The notes: generated by a model not told the origin, from the letters alone. Counted from the stretch's first letter, positions 11,801 to 23,747 are shown. The stretch is 64,000 bases of DNA from Aselliscus stoliczkanus (GCA_033961575.1 CM066738.1:98853478-98917477); one strand, 5' to 3'. Numbers and translations: made by a program.

Positions 11801-12640
11801 TATGCAAATATACAGGTTAATGACACTTAAATACATTCAAACAAACTATATAAAATATAAAATTTTCATTATGAGGGGTAGTGAGGAATTCCTAAAAAAT
11901 CACACACACACACACACACAAACTACCTTGATTACTGACAAATTTGACACTGTGATTCAATATAAACTTTTGCATAGAAAACTTGAAAAGCAAAGATCTT
12001 ATAAAATAATCAGCAGATTGGAAGAAAATATATGCAAACACTAAAATAGACAAATATTTTGCATCCTTAATATGTGAAGAATTTTTGTAAATCAATAAGG
12101 AAAAGGTAAATGGGGCAGGGTGGGGAACAGACAAAAGGATATATAGAAAAAAGATAAATCTAATAAACATATGAAAATATGATCATTTACTAGTGACTTT
12201 ATATTTAAAAGAATAATTATGCTATTTCCACCCATCAGACTGAAAAAATTTTTAAAGATTATAAATGTCCAGTGTTGTCAGACATGGGCTCATTCATGTC
12301 ATGTTGATACAAATGGATAGCATTTTTAAATACATTTTTGTATCATTTTTCATAGTTTGAAATGTGTTTGGCTTTTGATACAGCAATTCAACTTCTAGGA
12401 ATCTATACTATAGAAATATGACATACTTGCTCAAAGATTCACATACAAAGATGTACATGGTGGTATTTTGTAATGATGGAAAACTGAAAACAATCTTAAT
12501 GCCTTTCAAGAGTAGAATGCTAAAAAAATTATGGGTTATGTACAATATAGACTATTCAGAACCATTTTTAAAAGTTCCAGGATATATTAACTAAATGAAG
12601 TAAAGCCAGCTACATAGAAATTACTCCTTAGGAGGAGAGT
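11801..12640 (+). mobile_element. Old L1/HAL1 fragment, sense
   Basis: TTGGAAGAAAATATATGCAAACACTA is followed by CAAATATTTTGCATCC..TATGTGAAGAA, and AAATCAATAAGGAAAAGG with CCCATCAGACTGAAAAAAT. Further on come GGAAAACTGAAAACAATCTTAATGCC and TTATGGGTTATGTACAAT. This order is the ORF2 end plus 3' UTR of an old L1M/HAL1 element. A (CA)n run at 11899-11920 interrupts it. Stops and frameshifts abound, so nothing is coding. Confidence 0.7.
11899..11920. repeat. (CA)n microsatellite
   Basis: About ten to eleven CA units inside the L1 fragment. Confidence 0.95.
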
Positions 12641-12704
12641 GAGATTAAGGAATGGAGGGAGCAATGAAGGGACACTTTTAATTTTTACTTTAATTTGCAA
12701 TAAT

Positions 12705-13575
12705 TTTTTAAAAATTTAAACAATGATGGAATATACATCACATACAATTTCCCATTTAACGATTTTTAAGTGTAAAGTATATTCACATTGTTGTGCAACC
12801 GTCACCACCATCCCTCTCCATAGCTTTTCTCATTCCCCAAACTGAGCCCATCAAACATTAACTCCTCATTTCCCTCTCCCCCTAGCCCTGAAACCACAAT
12901 TCTACTTTCCGTGTCTATGAATTTGACTACTCTTGGTAACTTGACAGAGTTCAGGACATGCCACCCCACAAGATGGCACCTTGGCATACTGAGCATTTCA
13001 AACTGAAGGAATATGAGGTGCAGGAAGGATTTTCTGACCTTCCTCTGAGAAAGCGTATAAGACCTTCATGTGATATGACCTTGCTACTCCCAGAGGAAAG
13101 GAGCATCCTTATTTCCAAAGACAGAAAAACACCAGGAGGAATCTGAATAGGCCTTGCCGCCTGTCCACTTCTCCGCTTAGCTCAAACCTATCACATGGTT
13201 CTATCCCATTTTCCCACGACTCTCCCCTCTTCATCAAACCTCGCATAAAAGCGCTCAGGTTTAAAATAGCTTCTTTGGGTCCTCATTTCCTTAAGATTGC
13301 TCCTGTGTCACACAAAACATATATTAAATAAATGTATACGCTTTTCTCTTGTTAATCTGTCTTTTGTTATAGGACCCCTGGCTGAGAAGTAAGAAGGGTC
13401 AAAGAAAAGATATTTTCCTCCCCTCTGACTTCTTATAAGTGGGGTCATAAAATATTTGTTCCTTTGTAACTGGCTTATTTCATTTAGATTAAGGTCTTCA
13501 AGATGCATCCGTGTTGCAGTGTGTGTCAAGATGTCCTTCCTTTTTAAGGCTGAATAATATTCTGTCATATAGATA
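12705..13575 (-). mobile_element. L1 3' UTR, antisense, split by an ERV LTR
   Basis: The left half (12705-12948) reads CATACAATTTCCCATTTAAC, ATTCACATTGTTGTGCAACC and CTATGAATTTGACTACTCT. The right half (about 13425-13575) continues ATAAGTGGGGTCATAAAATA, TGGCTTATTTCATTTAG, GATGCATCCGTGTTGCA and TTTAAGGCTGAATAATATTC. Joined in order, these are the standard reversed L1 3' UTR. The intervening bases are an inserted LTR. A related copy is at 43085-43400. Confidence 0.8.
12949..13384 (+). mobile_element. Solo LTR of an ERV1-like endogenous retrovirus
   Basis: The block sits cleanly inside an L1 3' UTR. It shows LTR anatomy: a TATA-like CATAAAAG at about 13246, a polyadenylation signal AATAAA at 13327-13332, and a U5 reading TTGTTAATCTGTCTTTTGTT, then AGGACCCCTGGCTGAGAAG. 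The start TGACAGAGTTCAGG is plausible, but the 3' CA end and the target duplication are eroded. The true 3' edge could extend to about 13425. There is no gag, pol or env, so it is a recombination remnant. Confidence 0.75.
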
Positions 13576-13690
13576 TATTCGATATATATATATATAAAAT
13601 ATATATATATTCTACATATATCTTAGATATATTAGATATAAGATATCTTAGATATATTATATGTAAGAAGCAATATATATTAGAGTAAAA
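13576..13690. repeat. AT-rich microsatellite with palindromes
   Basis: (AT)n runs followed by repeats of a TTAGATATA-like unit, including the perfect 12-bp palindrome TAAGATATCTTA. It probably grew from the TATA end of the neighbouring L1. Confidence 0.85.
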
Positions 13691-13905
13691 ATTAAACTTA
13701 AAACTGCCTCCAAGGATATACTTACGCAAATCCTTGTGTCAAAGTGTTTTTGTAACAACAATGGCAAATGTCAAGAAAATTAAATGTTGACCAAATATGT
13801 ATTTCTATAGTCTGAAAATATTTGCTTGCTTCTTTTCAGTTACCTGAGTTCTGAGTGAACTACACAATCAGATGAAAGTTGAAGATTAAGAAATTAAAAA
13901 ATGGT
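13691..13905. other. Unassigned DNA
   Basis: AT-rich sequence between two simple repeats. No family recognised. Confidence 0.4.
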
Positions 13906-14106
13906 GAAGGGGAGGGAGAGAGGAGAGTGAGGGAGAGAAGGAAGGAAGGAAGGAAGGAAGGAAGGAAGGAAGGAAGGAAGGAAGGAAGGAAGGAAGGAAG
14001 AAAGGAAGGAAGGAAAGAAAGAAGAGAAAGGGAGAAAGAGAGACAGAAAATAGAGAAGAAAGGGGGAGGGAGAAAGGAAGGAAGGGGTAAGGGGTGGGGG
14101 AGGAAA
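13906..14106. repeat. (GGAA)n polypurine tract
   Basis: About 200 bp of almost pure purine on the plus strand, with a (GAAG)n core at 13936-14020 bordered by GA-rich, G-rich sequence. The mirrored Ser/Pro/Phe-rich and Lys/Glu/Arg-rich frames are artefacts of the repeat. Confidence 0.96.
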
Positions 14107-14109
14107 CAA

Positions 14110-14310
14110 AGAAAAAGTTTCTTTTATTGAACATTTAGTGTGTGCCAGGCACTGTTCTAAGCACCTTGCATTTTAAACTCATTTAATTCTCACAGTAACC
14201 CTGTGTTGTAGATATTCTTGTCCCCAATTTGCCAAGGTTCTATAACTTTTCCCAGGTGATACAGTTGGAACACTTGAACATGTTTCCTTATACACCTGAG
14301 TACCTATTAG
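14110..14310 (-). mobile_element. MIR SINE remnant, antisense
   Basis: TTTTATTGAACATTTAGTGT, GTGCCAGGCACTGTTCTAAG, ACTCATTTAATTCTCACAGTAACCC and CCCCAATTTGCCAAGG..ATAACTTTTCCCAGG match the reversed MIR 3' half and core. Confidence 0.8.
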
Positions 14311-14929
14311 GAAGATACCAGATCTGTTCACTAAGAGGTTTAGAAGGTGGAGTTTCCAGAAGGTTTGTATTAATTTTGTGCTTCTTGCCAATTCAGTTGT
14401 AGAGACTAATCAATGAAATATCCATCCAGGGGAGATACCCATAGAAAGAACTCTGACAGACCAGCCCGGAGGAAAAAGTAGAGTAGAAGTAAATATGGTC
14501 AAACTCAAAATCTTGATGATCACAAGAGCGTGAGATTTGTTTCTTCTCTGCTTCTAAAATATTTGTGGATTGACAAGTGAAGATACACCGAAGTCACAAA
14601 CTACCTTTGTTTCCCCGAGGCACACACTCCAGAAACATCTAGAGAGGAGGAGAACGACTTAACCAAGTAATTGACTCCTTTGCTTCAAATTAATTTTCAT
14701 GTCTTGGCTGTTATAGATGGTGAACTATGTGGTCCCACATTTACAGTTTTTAATAAATACATTTAACCAAACAATGAGGTCTGATCCTTGTTTGATCCTT
14801 TCTCCACAAAAAGTTGAACACCACAGAACATTTGGAAAACCTTATGGAGATGGAAGAAAAAAAAAAAGCTTGTTAAATGGCCTGAGGGACTCTCCCTTAT
14901 GCCTCATTCTGTGCTGTTGATTTTCCATG
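14311..14929. other. Unique non-coding DNA
   Basis: No recognised repeat or gene. A short A-run lies at 14857-14868. Confidence 0.45.
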
Positions 14930-15450
14930 AGCACCCTCATGGAGCTTACAGTCAAGCAGGAAAGACGGACATTAGATAGACTGACATAAATGTATATGCT
15001 CACAGGTGTGAAAAAATTCTAGGAAAGAAAAGTACAGTGCGTTATGAGAGAAAGTGAGAGGAGTGGCTTGATTTGAAGAGGAGGTTCTGGGGACCCCCTC
15101 CGGAAAAGTGACATTTACAACCAGACTTGAAGGATGATTAGGTGCAGCTGGGTGAAGAATGGGGAGAAAAGAAGCATTTAGAACAAAGGGGAAAGCTTTG
15201 ACCAAGGACCTGATGTCAGAAAGAGGTGGGAGATTTAGAGAACTGGTCCGGAGAGCAGACAGTGGAGTGGTATAAACCAGCCACGCATCAGATGAAGTGT
15301 CGGTTTGGAGGCCATGAAAGAGATCAGATTGTGTTCTCTGTGCAGTGGAAGTTAGTGCAGAGATTTGAATGGTAAGATGTGGAGACCTAATTTGCAATAT
15401 TAAAAGAATCATGGTGGCTGCTCTGTGGAGCAGGGATTAGAATGGGAAAA
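14930..15450 (-). mobile_element. L2 3' region, antisense
   Basis: CCTCATGGAGCTTACAGTC, GACTTGAAGGATGATTAGGT, GACCAAGGACCTGATG, CATGAAAGAGATCAGATTGTG and ATGGTGGCTGCTCTGTGGAG follow the order of a reversed L2 element. It is long for an L2 fragment (about 500 bp). The 146- and 150-residue frames overlapping it are not protein-like. Confidence 0.75.
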
Positions 15451-16444
15451 GAATAAAAGAACCAAGAGGACTTTGCATGATTCCTATGAGACAGCAGTGC
15501 CCCCATTTTCCTGGTCTATCCAGAAGTCATTGGGTGAGTGGGGTGGGGTTCTCCGTGATGAGTGTCACTGGCAAAGTAAGGCCCACCCTAGTGGAGCCTG
15601 CAGCCTCAGCAGCAGGTGGGGTGCACACCCCTCCCTCGGCTACTTCCATGAGTTTAGGAAAAGGAAAGGTCGGAATCTGCATTCTAACTCACAGGGCTGC
15701 ACACATAGAAATGAACCCTCCAAATACAATCACGGCCAGGCTCGGATTATTGCCTCAAGAAAGCAGGGCCATTTCCATTATGCTGAGACCACAAGCATAC
15801 AATTATTTGGCATCGTGGAGATCAAATATTTGGACCACTGGCTGATATTTTTCTCCTTTTTGACTGATGTTGTATAGTCTGGGTCATTACATACTTTCTC
15901 CTCCCCAAATCAGAAGAGACAAGGATAGATGGCTGCCCCTGGAAGGGTCACAACTTGGTGAAAATTGTCAAACTTAATGTAATACATTTTCTATTGTAAG
16001 TATATCATTTATTTGTGCTTTCAAGGAACTCCCTGAGGAGTCTACCCTCTCTGCTCTGTCATCCCTCATAATTAAAAGGTCAGATATATCCAGAGAACAA
16101 AGACCCACAATAAAATATATTACAGGCAAACTCATGTTTGTCAGCCAATGCTTCAGCCCATATTTAAGTTTACAATTCTCTATTTTTCTTGATATGGAGA
16201 GCTGAATCAAATGATGAGCCACTGTATGCACATGTCCAGGGCTAGAACACAGCTGGGAATTTTCAAAGAAATGTTATTTAAACAAATACTTCCTAGAGTC
16301 AAAGAATTCTTTTTTTTTTTTTCTAAAAGAATTAGAACAAAATTGGGAGGGGTCAGAGCATCAAATTCAACATCAAAAAAAATTCTGTAAAGTAACCACA
16401 TAGTTTGGGTGTTTTGTGAAAAGCTGGAAAAGAAAATTAGACAC

Positions 16445-16446
<2 letters not shown>
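15451..16446. other. Unique non-coding DNA
   Basis: No repeat recognised. The overlapping frames at 15425-15877 and 15477-15845 show no domain. Short T- and A-runs flank 16310 and 16375. Confidence 0.45.

Positions 16447-16509
<63 letters not shown>
16447..16509. repeat. (TC)n microsatellite
   Basis: A pyrimidine run of about 63 bp, nearly pure CT with one TTT interruption near its left end. Confidence 0.97.
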
Positions 16510-16511
<2 letters not shown>

Positions 16512-16854
16512 AACTCACCCTCTAAAACAAAAAATATTGATACAGGCTCACAACAAAAGACACACAGACAACTGCACAAACATCCAAAAAAATAAAATAA
16601 AATAAACAAGAGTCCCAGATATTGATAGAAATGTTTCCTCAGACTTGTACAATTTGTTTTTGCTGCAAATTTATTTTTCTCACTTTTCTTTTATATCACA
16701 AGATGCATGTGGCTGAGGAAGTGCAGAGAATAACAGATCAAAAGGTGGCTGGAGAGAGCAGTGGCCCCAGGCCAAGGAAAGAGCCTGGGTAGGTCCTTCC
16801 CGGAGAGATGCTAGAGTCCACTACTAGACAGGGCAGAGCCCCACTCCCATGGAG
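16510..16854. other. Unassigned DNA
   Basis: Contains (AAAAT)n-like bases near 16590-16606. Otherwise nothing is recognised. Confidence 0.4.
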
Positions 16855-17025
16855 GAACTGAGTTCTAATCCTGGCTCCACCACTAATTTCCTCAAACTTA
16901 GGTTTCAGTGCCCTTAATCTACAAAATAGGAGTGATAATCAATCACACTGATTATATCACACAGATGTTGGACCATAAATGGAGGTGACTGGTGAGAACA
17001 TACTTGAAACTACCATGTAAAGATA
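16855..17025 (+). mobile_element. MIR SINE remnant, sense
   Basis: TGAGTTCTAATCCTGGCTCC, CACTAATTTCCTCAAACTT, AGTGCCCTTAATCTACAAAA and TAGGAGTGATAATCA follow the MIR order from the tRNA-like B box to the core. The 3' half is degraded. Confidence 0.65.
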
Positions 17026-17539
17026 CTTGTGGGAGGTTTACCTTTGATACCTTTGGCTCATTCTTTAGGCACTAGCTACTTTATCCGGATGAACCACAGG
17101 ATCCCAGTATTGTTTTATGCTATGTTCACAACAAGCATAAACACATCCAGTAAGGAAAAGAGCCTAGTTGTGTTTTAAAAAAAAAAAAAAAAAAAGCTGT
17201 AAAAATTGCTGAAATCTTACTCAGCAAAGAAGCTATTTATTCAAAGTAAATGACTCGCTGAAGAGGAAGGAAGGAGCCTGGAAGAGAGAAGATAAGCTGG
17301 CTGTGAACGGAACCCTCTCGGACCCTCTCCCCACCTTTCTCCCTCACAGATATTCTAATTGGAAGGTGAAGTCACCAAGAATGTGAAGGGACAGGGATCA
17401 TATAGGGGACTGGAGGAATTTGAGAAATCTCCCAAAGGGAGAGGAGGATAGGGCAGGTGAAAAGGGAAAGGAGGGATCCCTTTTCTTGGTGAAAAAGGGA
17501 GCAGAAAGCTGCTTTCCTGTGTAGAGTGTCCCTGGAAGC
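17026..17539. other. Unique DNA with an A-run
   Basis: A 19-20 bp A-run lies at about 17177-17196. No repeat family recognised otherwise. Confidence 0.45.
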
Positions 17540-18244
17540 TGTTAGAATGAGTTTTGTGTGACCAAGAGTGACTCCATATTGAATAAGCAAGAGTAACTCC
17601 ATTTTGGACATGTGCAGAGAACTTAGTAGACAACACCCAGGGAGCTGCCAGGTTGCCCTGGTAATTGGGTGTAACCAGCTACACCCCAAAGGTCTGATAC
17701 TGAAGATAAGAGGATGTCGGGGTGGGTCACCGGCTGGCTGCCCTGATAAGGTGACGTCAGGAAGGCACTCAGAACTGCATAAGAACTGAGGACTTTTGTA
17801 GCTCCGAGAGACGCTCTGGACAGAGAGGTGACCACGCTGTGTCACTCTGCTCCGAGAACCCTCCACTCTGCTCTGCTCCGTTTGGACAGAACCTCTGCAG
17901 GACCGACCTCTCGGACCAGCCACCCTTCCTCGCTCCACTCTGATTGATTTGGGGGCTGGTTCATTACTCTGTTTTACCCAATGATTGTATTACTCTGTGT
18001 ACCTTATTGTTCTGTATTGATGATTGATGCTTTACTGTTTGGTGTGTTGATGGCTGATGTTTGAATAAAGAGCATATTGAAAGGCATTTAAGATCTTGTG
18101 TCTACCGCAGAAGCCTCAGATCCTGGGGGTCTGAGAGTCTCTCTAGGGCTAGGCCCCCTGACTTGCAGGAGGAGACGGCAGCATAGACTGTGAGCCTAGC
18201 AGTCGCTGGTGACATTTGGCGTAGTCCTAGTTCAACTTGTTACA
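17540..18244 (+). mobile_element. ERV LTR (about 675-705 bp)
   Basis: It starts TGTTAGAATGAGTTTTGTG. It contains AGTAACTCCATTTTGGACAT, typical of ERV U3 regions, a GCATAAGA TATA-like box near 17778, and AATAAA at 18064-18069 followed by a GC-richer U5. It may end at GGTGACA (18214), with TTTGGCGTAGTCC as a decayed primer-binding-site region, or at TTGTTACA (18244). Flanks CCCTGGAAGC and CCCTGGGAAC resemble each other but are longer than a normal 4-6 bp duplication. No viral genes follow. The 188-residue minus-strand frame here is chance. Confidence 0.7.
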
Positions 18245-19735
18245 CCCCTGGGAACTTGGGGGGCAATATTATCCTGTCCCTCCCAGGGCTGAGGTGAGGG
18301 GTACAGGAGAGACCATCCTCAATGTTTCTGGCACACAGCAGCACAAAGGGGCAGTTTTGTCAGGAGAGGACCATGGGGTCAGAAATTTTTATGCAAGCAC
18401 AAGTTTTTCATTAACCATCAGTGAAATATAGCCTCTTATTTAAAACGGGCATAAGTATGTCAAACATGGTTTAATCAAACTTATACAAAAGCATACTTTT
18501 TATATGTTTCATTGCTAGGCAAGATTCAGTTTGGGGAACAAGTCAATTAGAACAATAAAATTTGGCAAACAGAGTTATTCTCTATCATCAAAAGTCCTGG
18601 GGAAATAGTTAACTTGTGTAGTCATTAAAGTAGACTTTATACCAATGTATACTGCTGTCACCGGAGAAAGAAAGAGTACTTGTGTTATCACAAGAACACA
18701 TCCTAGGATGTGCAAAACCACACAAATAAAGCCACACAAGCAGTAAATGTATTTAAAAAAGGAAAAAGAATACACCACTCAAATAATGAGTGTGAGCAGG
18801 CCAGGAAAAAGGGTAACTGCCCCGAATGACAAAGAAATTTAGGATTATATTCCAATGAGGGTGCAAAATATTCAGAGGTGGCTTTGCAGGTGGTCCCAGG
18901 GCAGGTCTCTGCTGATCATACCTTCCCAAGGGGAGGTGGGATTTCCTTGTTTTAACATGGCCCCTTCCAGGACTGTCAGGATGATGCAGGAGGCGGAGGT
19001 TTTTCCCTGCCCGCAGTGCTAATAGTATTATAATCTATTATAATTAGCAGTAGCTGCGCCTTTTCTTAAGCATGATCTTATCATTTCCAGCCTTTGTTAC
19101 GGCACTTTCTCCTTCTTTTCCTCACCTTTCTCTCCCCAGCAGCCCTGTTCTTTCTGCCTATGGTAACACGCATACTGGAGGAGTTGGAGAAGTTTGGACT
19201 CAACATGGAAACATTGAATTCACTTGCACAGATGAAGCACCTGGGAAGTGTGGGGGAAGTTGGGGGTGGAGAGAATGTTACAACAATTTAAATCAAAGGA
19301 GAAGGCTCAAGGGTGCTGCTCCCAACTTATCTTCCTCTGTGACAGTTTGGACTTTGATCTTTGTACATCTTGCATCTGACTCCAGATTTGAACCACAGAG
19401 GGACGCACCTGGCTTTGATTTTAGCTGCTTCATTAAAAAGATTGTGATCCAAATGTTGGCCTGAGCTTGTCCACAGAGCCAGAAATATCAAGACGGTTCT
19501 GAGATCCATACAATGTCTCCTTGGTGAGCCTCGATGGACAGACCCATGCCAATGGAACAGCTTCATGAACTGTCAGTCAGTATTAGGTGGGTGTTTACTA
19601 TATGCCATGGTCTGCTTAAGCCCTGAAAGTTAGTTCCCCAAAGGCAGCCACAAAAGCTTAAAACAAAATTCATGTGTAAACCCGCTTGTGAATGCCTTTG
19701 AAATGCATCTACTTCAAACAAATAGTTATGCACGC
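18245..19735. other. Unique non-coding DNA
   Basis: No repeat family recognised. A TATTATAATCTATTATAATTAG stretch split across 19027-19050 and its surroundings look non-repetitive and could be regulatory, but support is weak. The 130-residue frame at 19072-19464 overlaps a 65-residue frame in another phase, and neither shows motifs. Confidence 0.4.
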
Positions 19736-19765
19736 ACACACACACACACACACTCACTCACACAA
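19736..19765. repeat. (CA)n microsatellite
   Basis: About 12 CA units with CACTCACTCACA decay at the right end. Confidence 0.95.
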
Positions 19766-21866
19766 TTGGTGATGCCATCCATTCCAAAGAAGATGAACAA
19801 TGAGAAATGAATGCAAAGTATAAAATTCAGTTGCCACCCTCCCAATGGGATTCTGAGTGCCTACACTTCTCTTAAATCATAAGGGTTTGTGCTTTTGTCC
19901 CTATTACATCAGGTTCAGTATATGCCAATGTTTCTCCCTATCAGGAAGAAACTGCATAATGTGCCACAGAGAGCATGGAAAGTTCCATATTTTAGAGCCC
20001 TTGATTCTGAACAATGCCCTTGATATGATGAAGCGACACAATAAATTGTTTCAATCAGATGCTTGGGCCAAATTGCCAGGCCACATTTAATGAAATACAA
20101 TCTCATTTTCAAAGTCTCTAATCCTTCCCAAATAGAGAAGACTCCAAATACAAATGACACAGTTGGAGCCACTTTCTTAAGGCATCTTGCCACCTGACTC
20201 CCCAGGAAGCTCACCCACATTCATCACTCAGAGCCGGCCTCACGGGTCAGCGACAATGTCCTGAGCTCGTGAGACCCCATAATTGTGATTTAAAACTCTG
20301 ATTTCCATGTTAAAGTTCTTCATTTTATCATTGAATATGTTTTGTAAGTGAAGTCCTATAGGACAGTGGAGGGGGGTGCGAGAGTGGAGGGAAACATGGA
20401 TCCTTGGTCCACTCCAAGTCCCACCTCCTGCAGCCTCCCTGCAATGGTTCCACAGACCCACATGCCGTCACTCTCCCCACCCCCTGTACTGTAAGACCCA
20501 CTTCTGAATCCCCCCAGGGGACCTAGGAAGGTCAGGGTTGGGCACGTGGACTGGCTATAGCACATTATGGGGGCGACCCTAAATACCAATCCACGTGACT
20601 AGTGCACCCCTGCACCTGGAGGTCTCCATCTGCCATGGGTTGGGGCAGCGAGTCCACAAGAAAGGAAGATGCCTGGCTTATCTTTCCACCTTGGCTGGGG
20701 CCCACTTTATAAATGCAGTCCCTGGCGGGAGGGGCACCCAGCAGTGGTCAGGCCTGAGTGCATGTGGTTTCTCAGACTTACTAAGTGCGGTTTCCACACT
20801 TAGCCCAAGAGTATCCAGGGCAGGAGGGGCACTTCCTGGGACCCACTCTGTGCCTTGGGGACCCTCTCTCCCTCCTCCCAACATTCCTGACTCTGGCTTG
20901 CTTTTGCCAGCTTGAGGCACCCTCCAGGGACAAGCAACTGGGTGGGTGGGGGAGGCAAGAAGTGGGGGGATGTGTAAATTCAGTGATTCCGCCTAGGAGT
21001 TAAATGCTCTATGTGCATTTAAAACTGACTATACACTATAAAGATGAACAAGAAATTTCACATTAATAATATACATTTTCATTTTTCTTTACTTAGAATA
21101 ATATGAAATGGTAACTAAGGACACAAGAAAGGAAAAAAAAACTTTATATTTTAGTGCCTGTCATGGCAATTTTTTCTTACTTTTTGAACAAATGTCCCTG
21201 CATTTTCATTTTACACTGGGTCCTGCAAATTCTGTAGCTGACCCTGCCACCATGGCCCCAGCGAAAGCTGTGGGTAAAAGAACCAACGTGAAAAACACTG
21301 GCTTCTCAGCTGTTGACTGAAATTTTGTGAGGACACAGGTCTCTCCTCAGGAATCGTTGCGTTTCTTTCCATTTCGAGACAATTGCTTGCATCTCTTATA
21401 GATCCCAAGGCCAGCAGGGACGTCTTTCTTTGTTTTCCCACCTTTTATGAACTTTTTTTCACCCGTGCAGTTTTCTCTTCCCAGACCCCTGTGTGGTTGG
21501 AGCACAGATGATCATGGAAGATCATGACGTTATCTTCTCTCATAAAATATATATGCTGCCACTCTTGGTTTAATTTTGTTTCACTTTTTATAAATGTAAC
21601 ACAAAGTTATCACTCAAATAGTCTAGTCTAAGAGTGACCAAAGAGGTATACTCCATTAATAAAAAATAACGTTCGAAAGAATTCAAATCCTTTACTCATG
21701 GTTTTCCTAGTCAATAAATGAGGACCATGAAATTTTTTGAAATTCCTTACCTTCCTCCCATCCACTTCCCTCTTGCACGAAGTTCATCCAATTGGTAAGT
21801 GATAGAGCCAGGATCTAAACCCATGCAACTGATTCAAATCATGCCTTTTACTGTTGCACCCCTGCC
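19766..21866. other. Unique DNA, left part possibly conserved
   Basis: 19850-20230 is repeat-free with balanced composition (for example GATATGATGAAGCGACACAA and GGCCACATTTAATGAAATAC) and may be conserved. 20590-21000 is GC-richer. No coding frame is convincing, including the short one that begins ATGGCCCCAGCGAAAGC at 21252. Confidence 0.35.
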
Positions 21867-22028
21867 AGTGGTTCTCAGATTTTAGCAAACAGAACCCAGA
21901 GTGACTTGGATGGCTTATAAAAACAGTGTTGGTTCCCTCTCCCAGCGTTTCAGATACTTAGGTTGAAATTCCGCCCTTCTAACAAGCCCCCAGCGGTTGC
22001 TGCTGGCCAAGGACCACACTTTGAGAGC
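21867..22028 (+). mobile_element. MER5A-like hAT-Charlie MITE, near full length
   Basis: It starts CCAGTGGTTCTCAGATTTTAG and ends GGACCACACTTTGAGAGCCACTG, so the terminal inverted repeats CAGTGGTTCTCA and TGAGAGCCACTG are both visible. TTCTAACAAGCCCCCAGC is the usual interior. Confidence 0.88.
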
Positions 22029-22599
22029 CACTGACACTGCCGGTCGTAATTTGAAGTCTGATGTTATTCGCAGAAAGAAACTTCATTCCTCAGTTCCCTT
22101 TCTGGCACCAAAGAAGGAGTCTTACCTTTGTGATTCTCCTTGCAGGAAGGAGAAATAACTACCCGCAGATTGTTTTCTTTAAACCTTCAAGCATGTTTCA
22201 AAGAGAGCTGTTTTTAAATCTTATCTGAGGCTGCCTTTCACAGGGGATGGAGAGCAAAAACTGTCAATTCTACCACAGGAAGTCACATTTGGGGCATTGC
22301 TTCTTTCCTAGGCTGCCAAGACCAGGTCTTCTAAAGGTATCTATCGGTTGCTGGTTAAACTCACCTGTTCTGTGTGGTGGTATAGGAACCCACCTGTACA
22401 CATCTCATCCTACAACTGCAGTGAAAAGATGACCTGCTCTCCCAAGTGGGGATGACAATTCACTTTGAAATTCTTTGAGGCCATAGCAGTGGTTGAAAAA
22501 TATCAGTCAGCTCGGAGTTTCCAGTCATACAGAACACTGAGAATTAGCTCTTCCAGAAGCTTCCTCATTTTTGCTCTAGGATAAGCTAGTGCAGTAAAT
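22029..22599. other. Unique non-coding DNA
   Basis: No recognised repeat or gene. Confidence 0.45.
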
Positions 22600-22870
22600 T
22601 CTCGTTTTAAAAAATGTGTTCATTATAAAAATAATTTTAAAAGGTTACAGGCAATTTGGAAAAAAAGAGGTAAATGACCCGTAATCTCACCACTCTGACA
22701 AAACCGATATTAGTATTCTGGTTTATTTCCTTTTAATCTTATTTCAATCCATATTATTTAACATGCTCATAATTTATTATTAGACTGTCAATAACTCTCC
22801 TCTCACTTAACATTACACAGTATAATAATCCATGTAATTACTTAGACTTCAAATACAGACGGGTCTTTAA
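22600..22870. mobile_element. Unassigned old interspersed repeat
   Basis: The sequence resembles a familiar but unnamed mammalian repeat with AAAAATAATTTTAAAAGG..ACAGG, ATCTCACCACTCTGACA and TTTCACTTAACATT-like segments (CTCACTTAACATTACACAG at about 22804). Family and strand cannot be fixed. Confidence 0.3.
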
Positions 22871-23747
22871 ACATCCATGGCATTTCCTTCAAACAGCATT
22901 ATGACACTCAACGTTTGTATTTTAGATAGACCAACCTTTCCCTTAGATTCCAGGAATTTTTCTGTTTGTTCTTTTTTGCTCTGTAGTATTTATTCAGATG
23001 GTTTGGTGCTTCCCCGAGAGATGGGGTTTGGGGTGGGGCTCTCAGGTTCTACTTGGATGTCTCCAATTCACAGATCAAAACTAGTGACCTGTCCTTTGGC
23101 CAGCAGCCAGCCCACTCCCCAGATGTCTCATTTCGCTCCTTCACTTCTGCTACTGTCTCTGTAGAACTGGGCAGCAATACAGTCCTTCAGAACAATCTTC
23201 CTTATAAATGCTTCTTTCATTTATTTGGGGGAGAAGCACACTTTTCCCACCAGAACTCCTTCACACTCTCCTTCATCCATCCATGCCCCAGTGACCCTGC
23301 AGGTCACAGTGATACGGTCTGCCTGTGGCCCCATCCGGACAAGACTGCATCCCTCTGGGGTTCTAATGTGCCCTACGCTCCTGTTCATACGTTAGGCCCT
23401 ATTGTCCCCACGGAAACTGGAGACTCCCTGGGCCAAGTGCCTTTGTCCTCAGCCTCTGCACTGTGCTGATGACACTGGGCAGTACACGCTAAAACAGGGT
23501 TGGGGACTGAAGCAAGATATGATCAGGGCACCGAGTGCCCTACAATAAACACTGCTGCATTTTTATGAGGTTTTCTGTTAGACAATTAAATAATTTATTA
23601 GGTTTTAAAAATCAAATATTGAGTAGAAAAGAAATAAATTTTAACAATCAGGGTAATTAAAGGAAACTGTGACAGAATAATCATAGAGGAGAGTGCCTTA
23701 AAACCTATTCATTTAGAAAAAGATCATTTGTAAATAAATACGCATAC
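22871..23747. other. Unique non-coding DNA
   Basis: No firm repeat call. 23230-23480 is C-rich. The 138-residue frame at 23053-23469 has no domain or signal. Confidence 0.4.

Noticed and set aside
13879..14134. Arg/Lys/Glu-rich and Pro/Ser/Phe-rich frames on opposite strands
   Set aside because: Simple-repeat translation, as at 62445.
15425..15877. A 150-residue plus-strand frame
   Set aside because: It starts inside an L2 remnant, overlaps another frame in a different phase and has no recognised motif.
17372..17938. A 188-residue minus-strand frame
   Set aside because: It lies mostly antisense across an ERV LTR, has no domain, and overlaps other frames in different phases.
21252..21320. 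A start with MAPAKAVGKR-like translation, like a ribosomal-type basic N-terminus
   Set aside because: Only about 22 codons before a stop, and no homologous sequence downstream.
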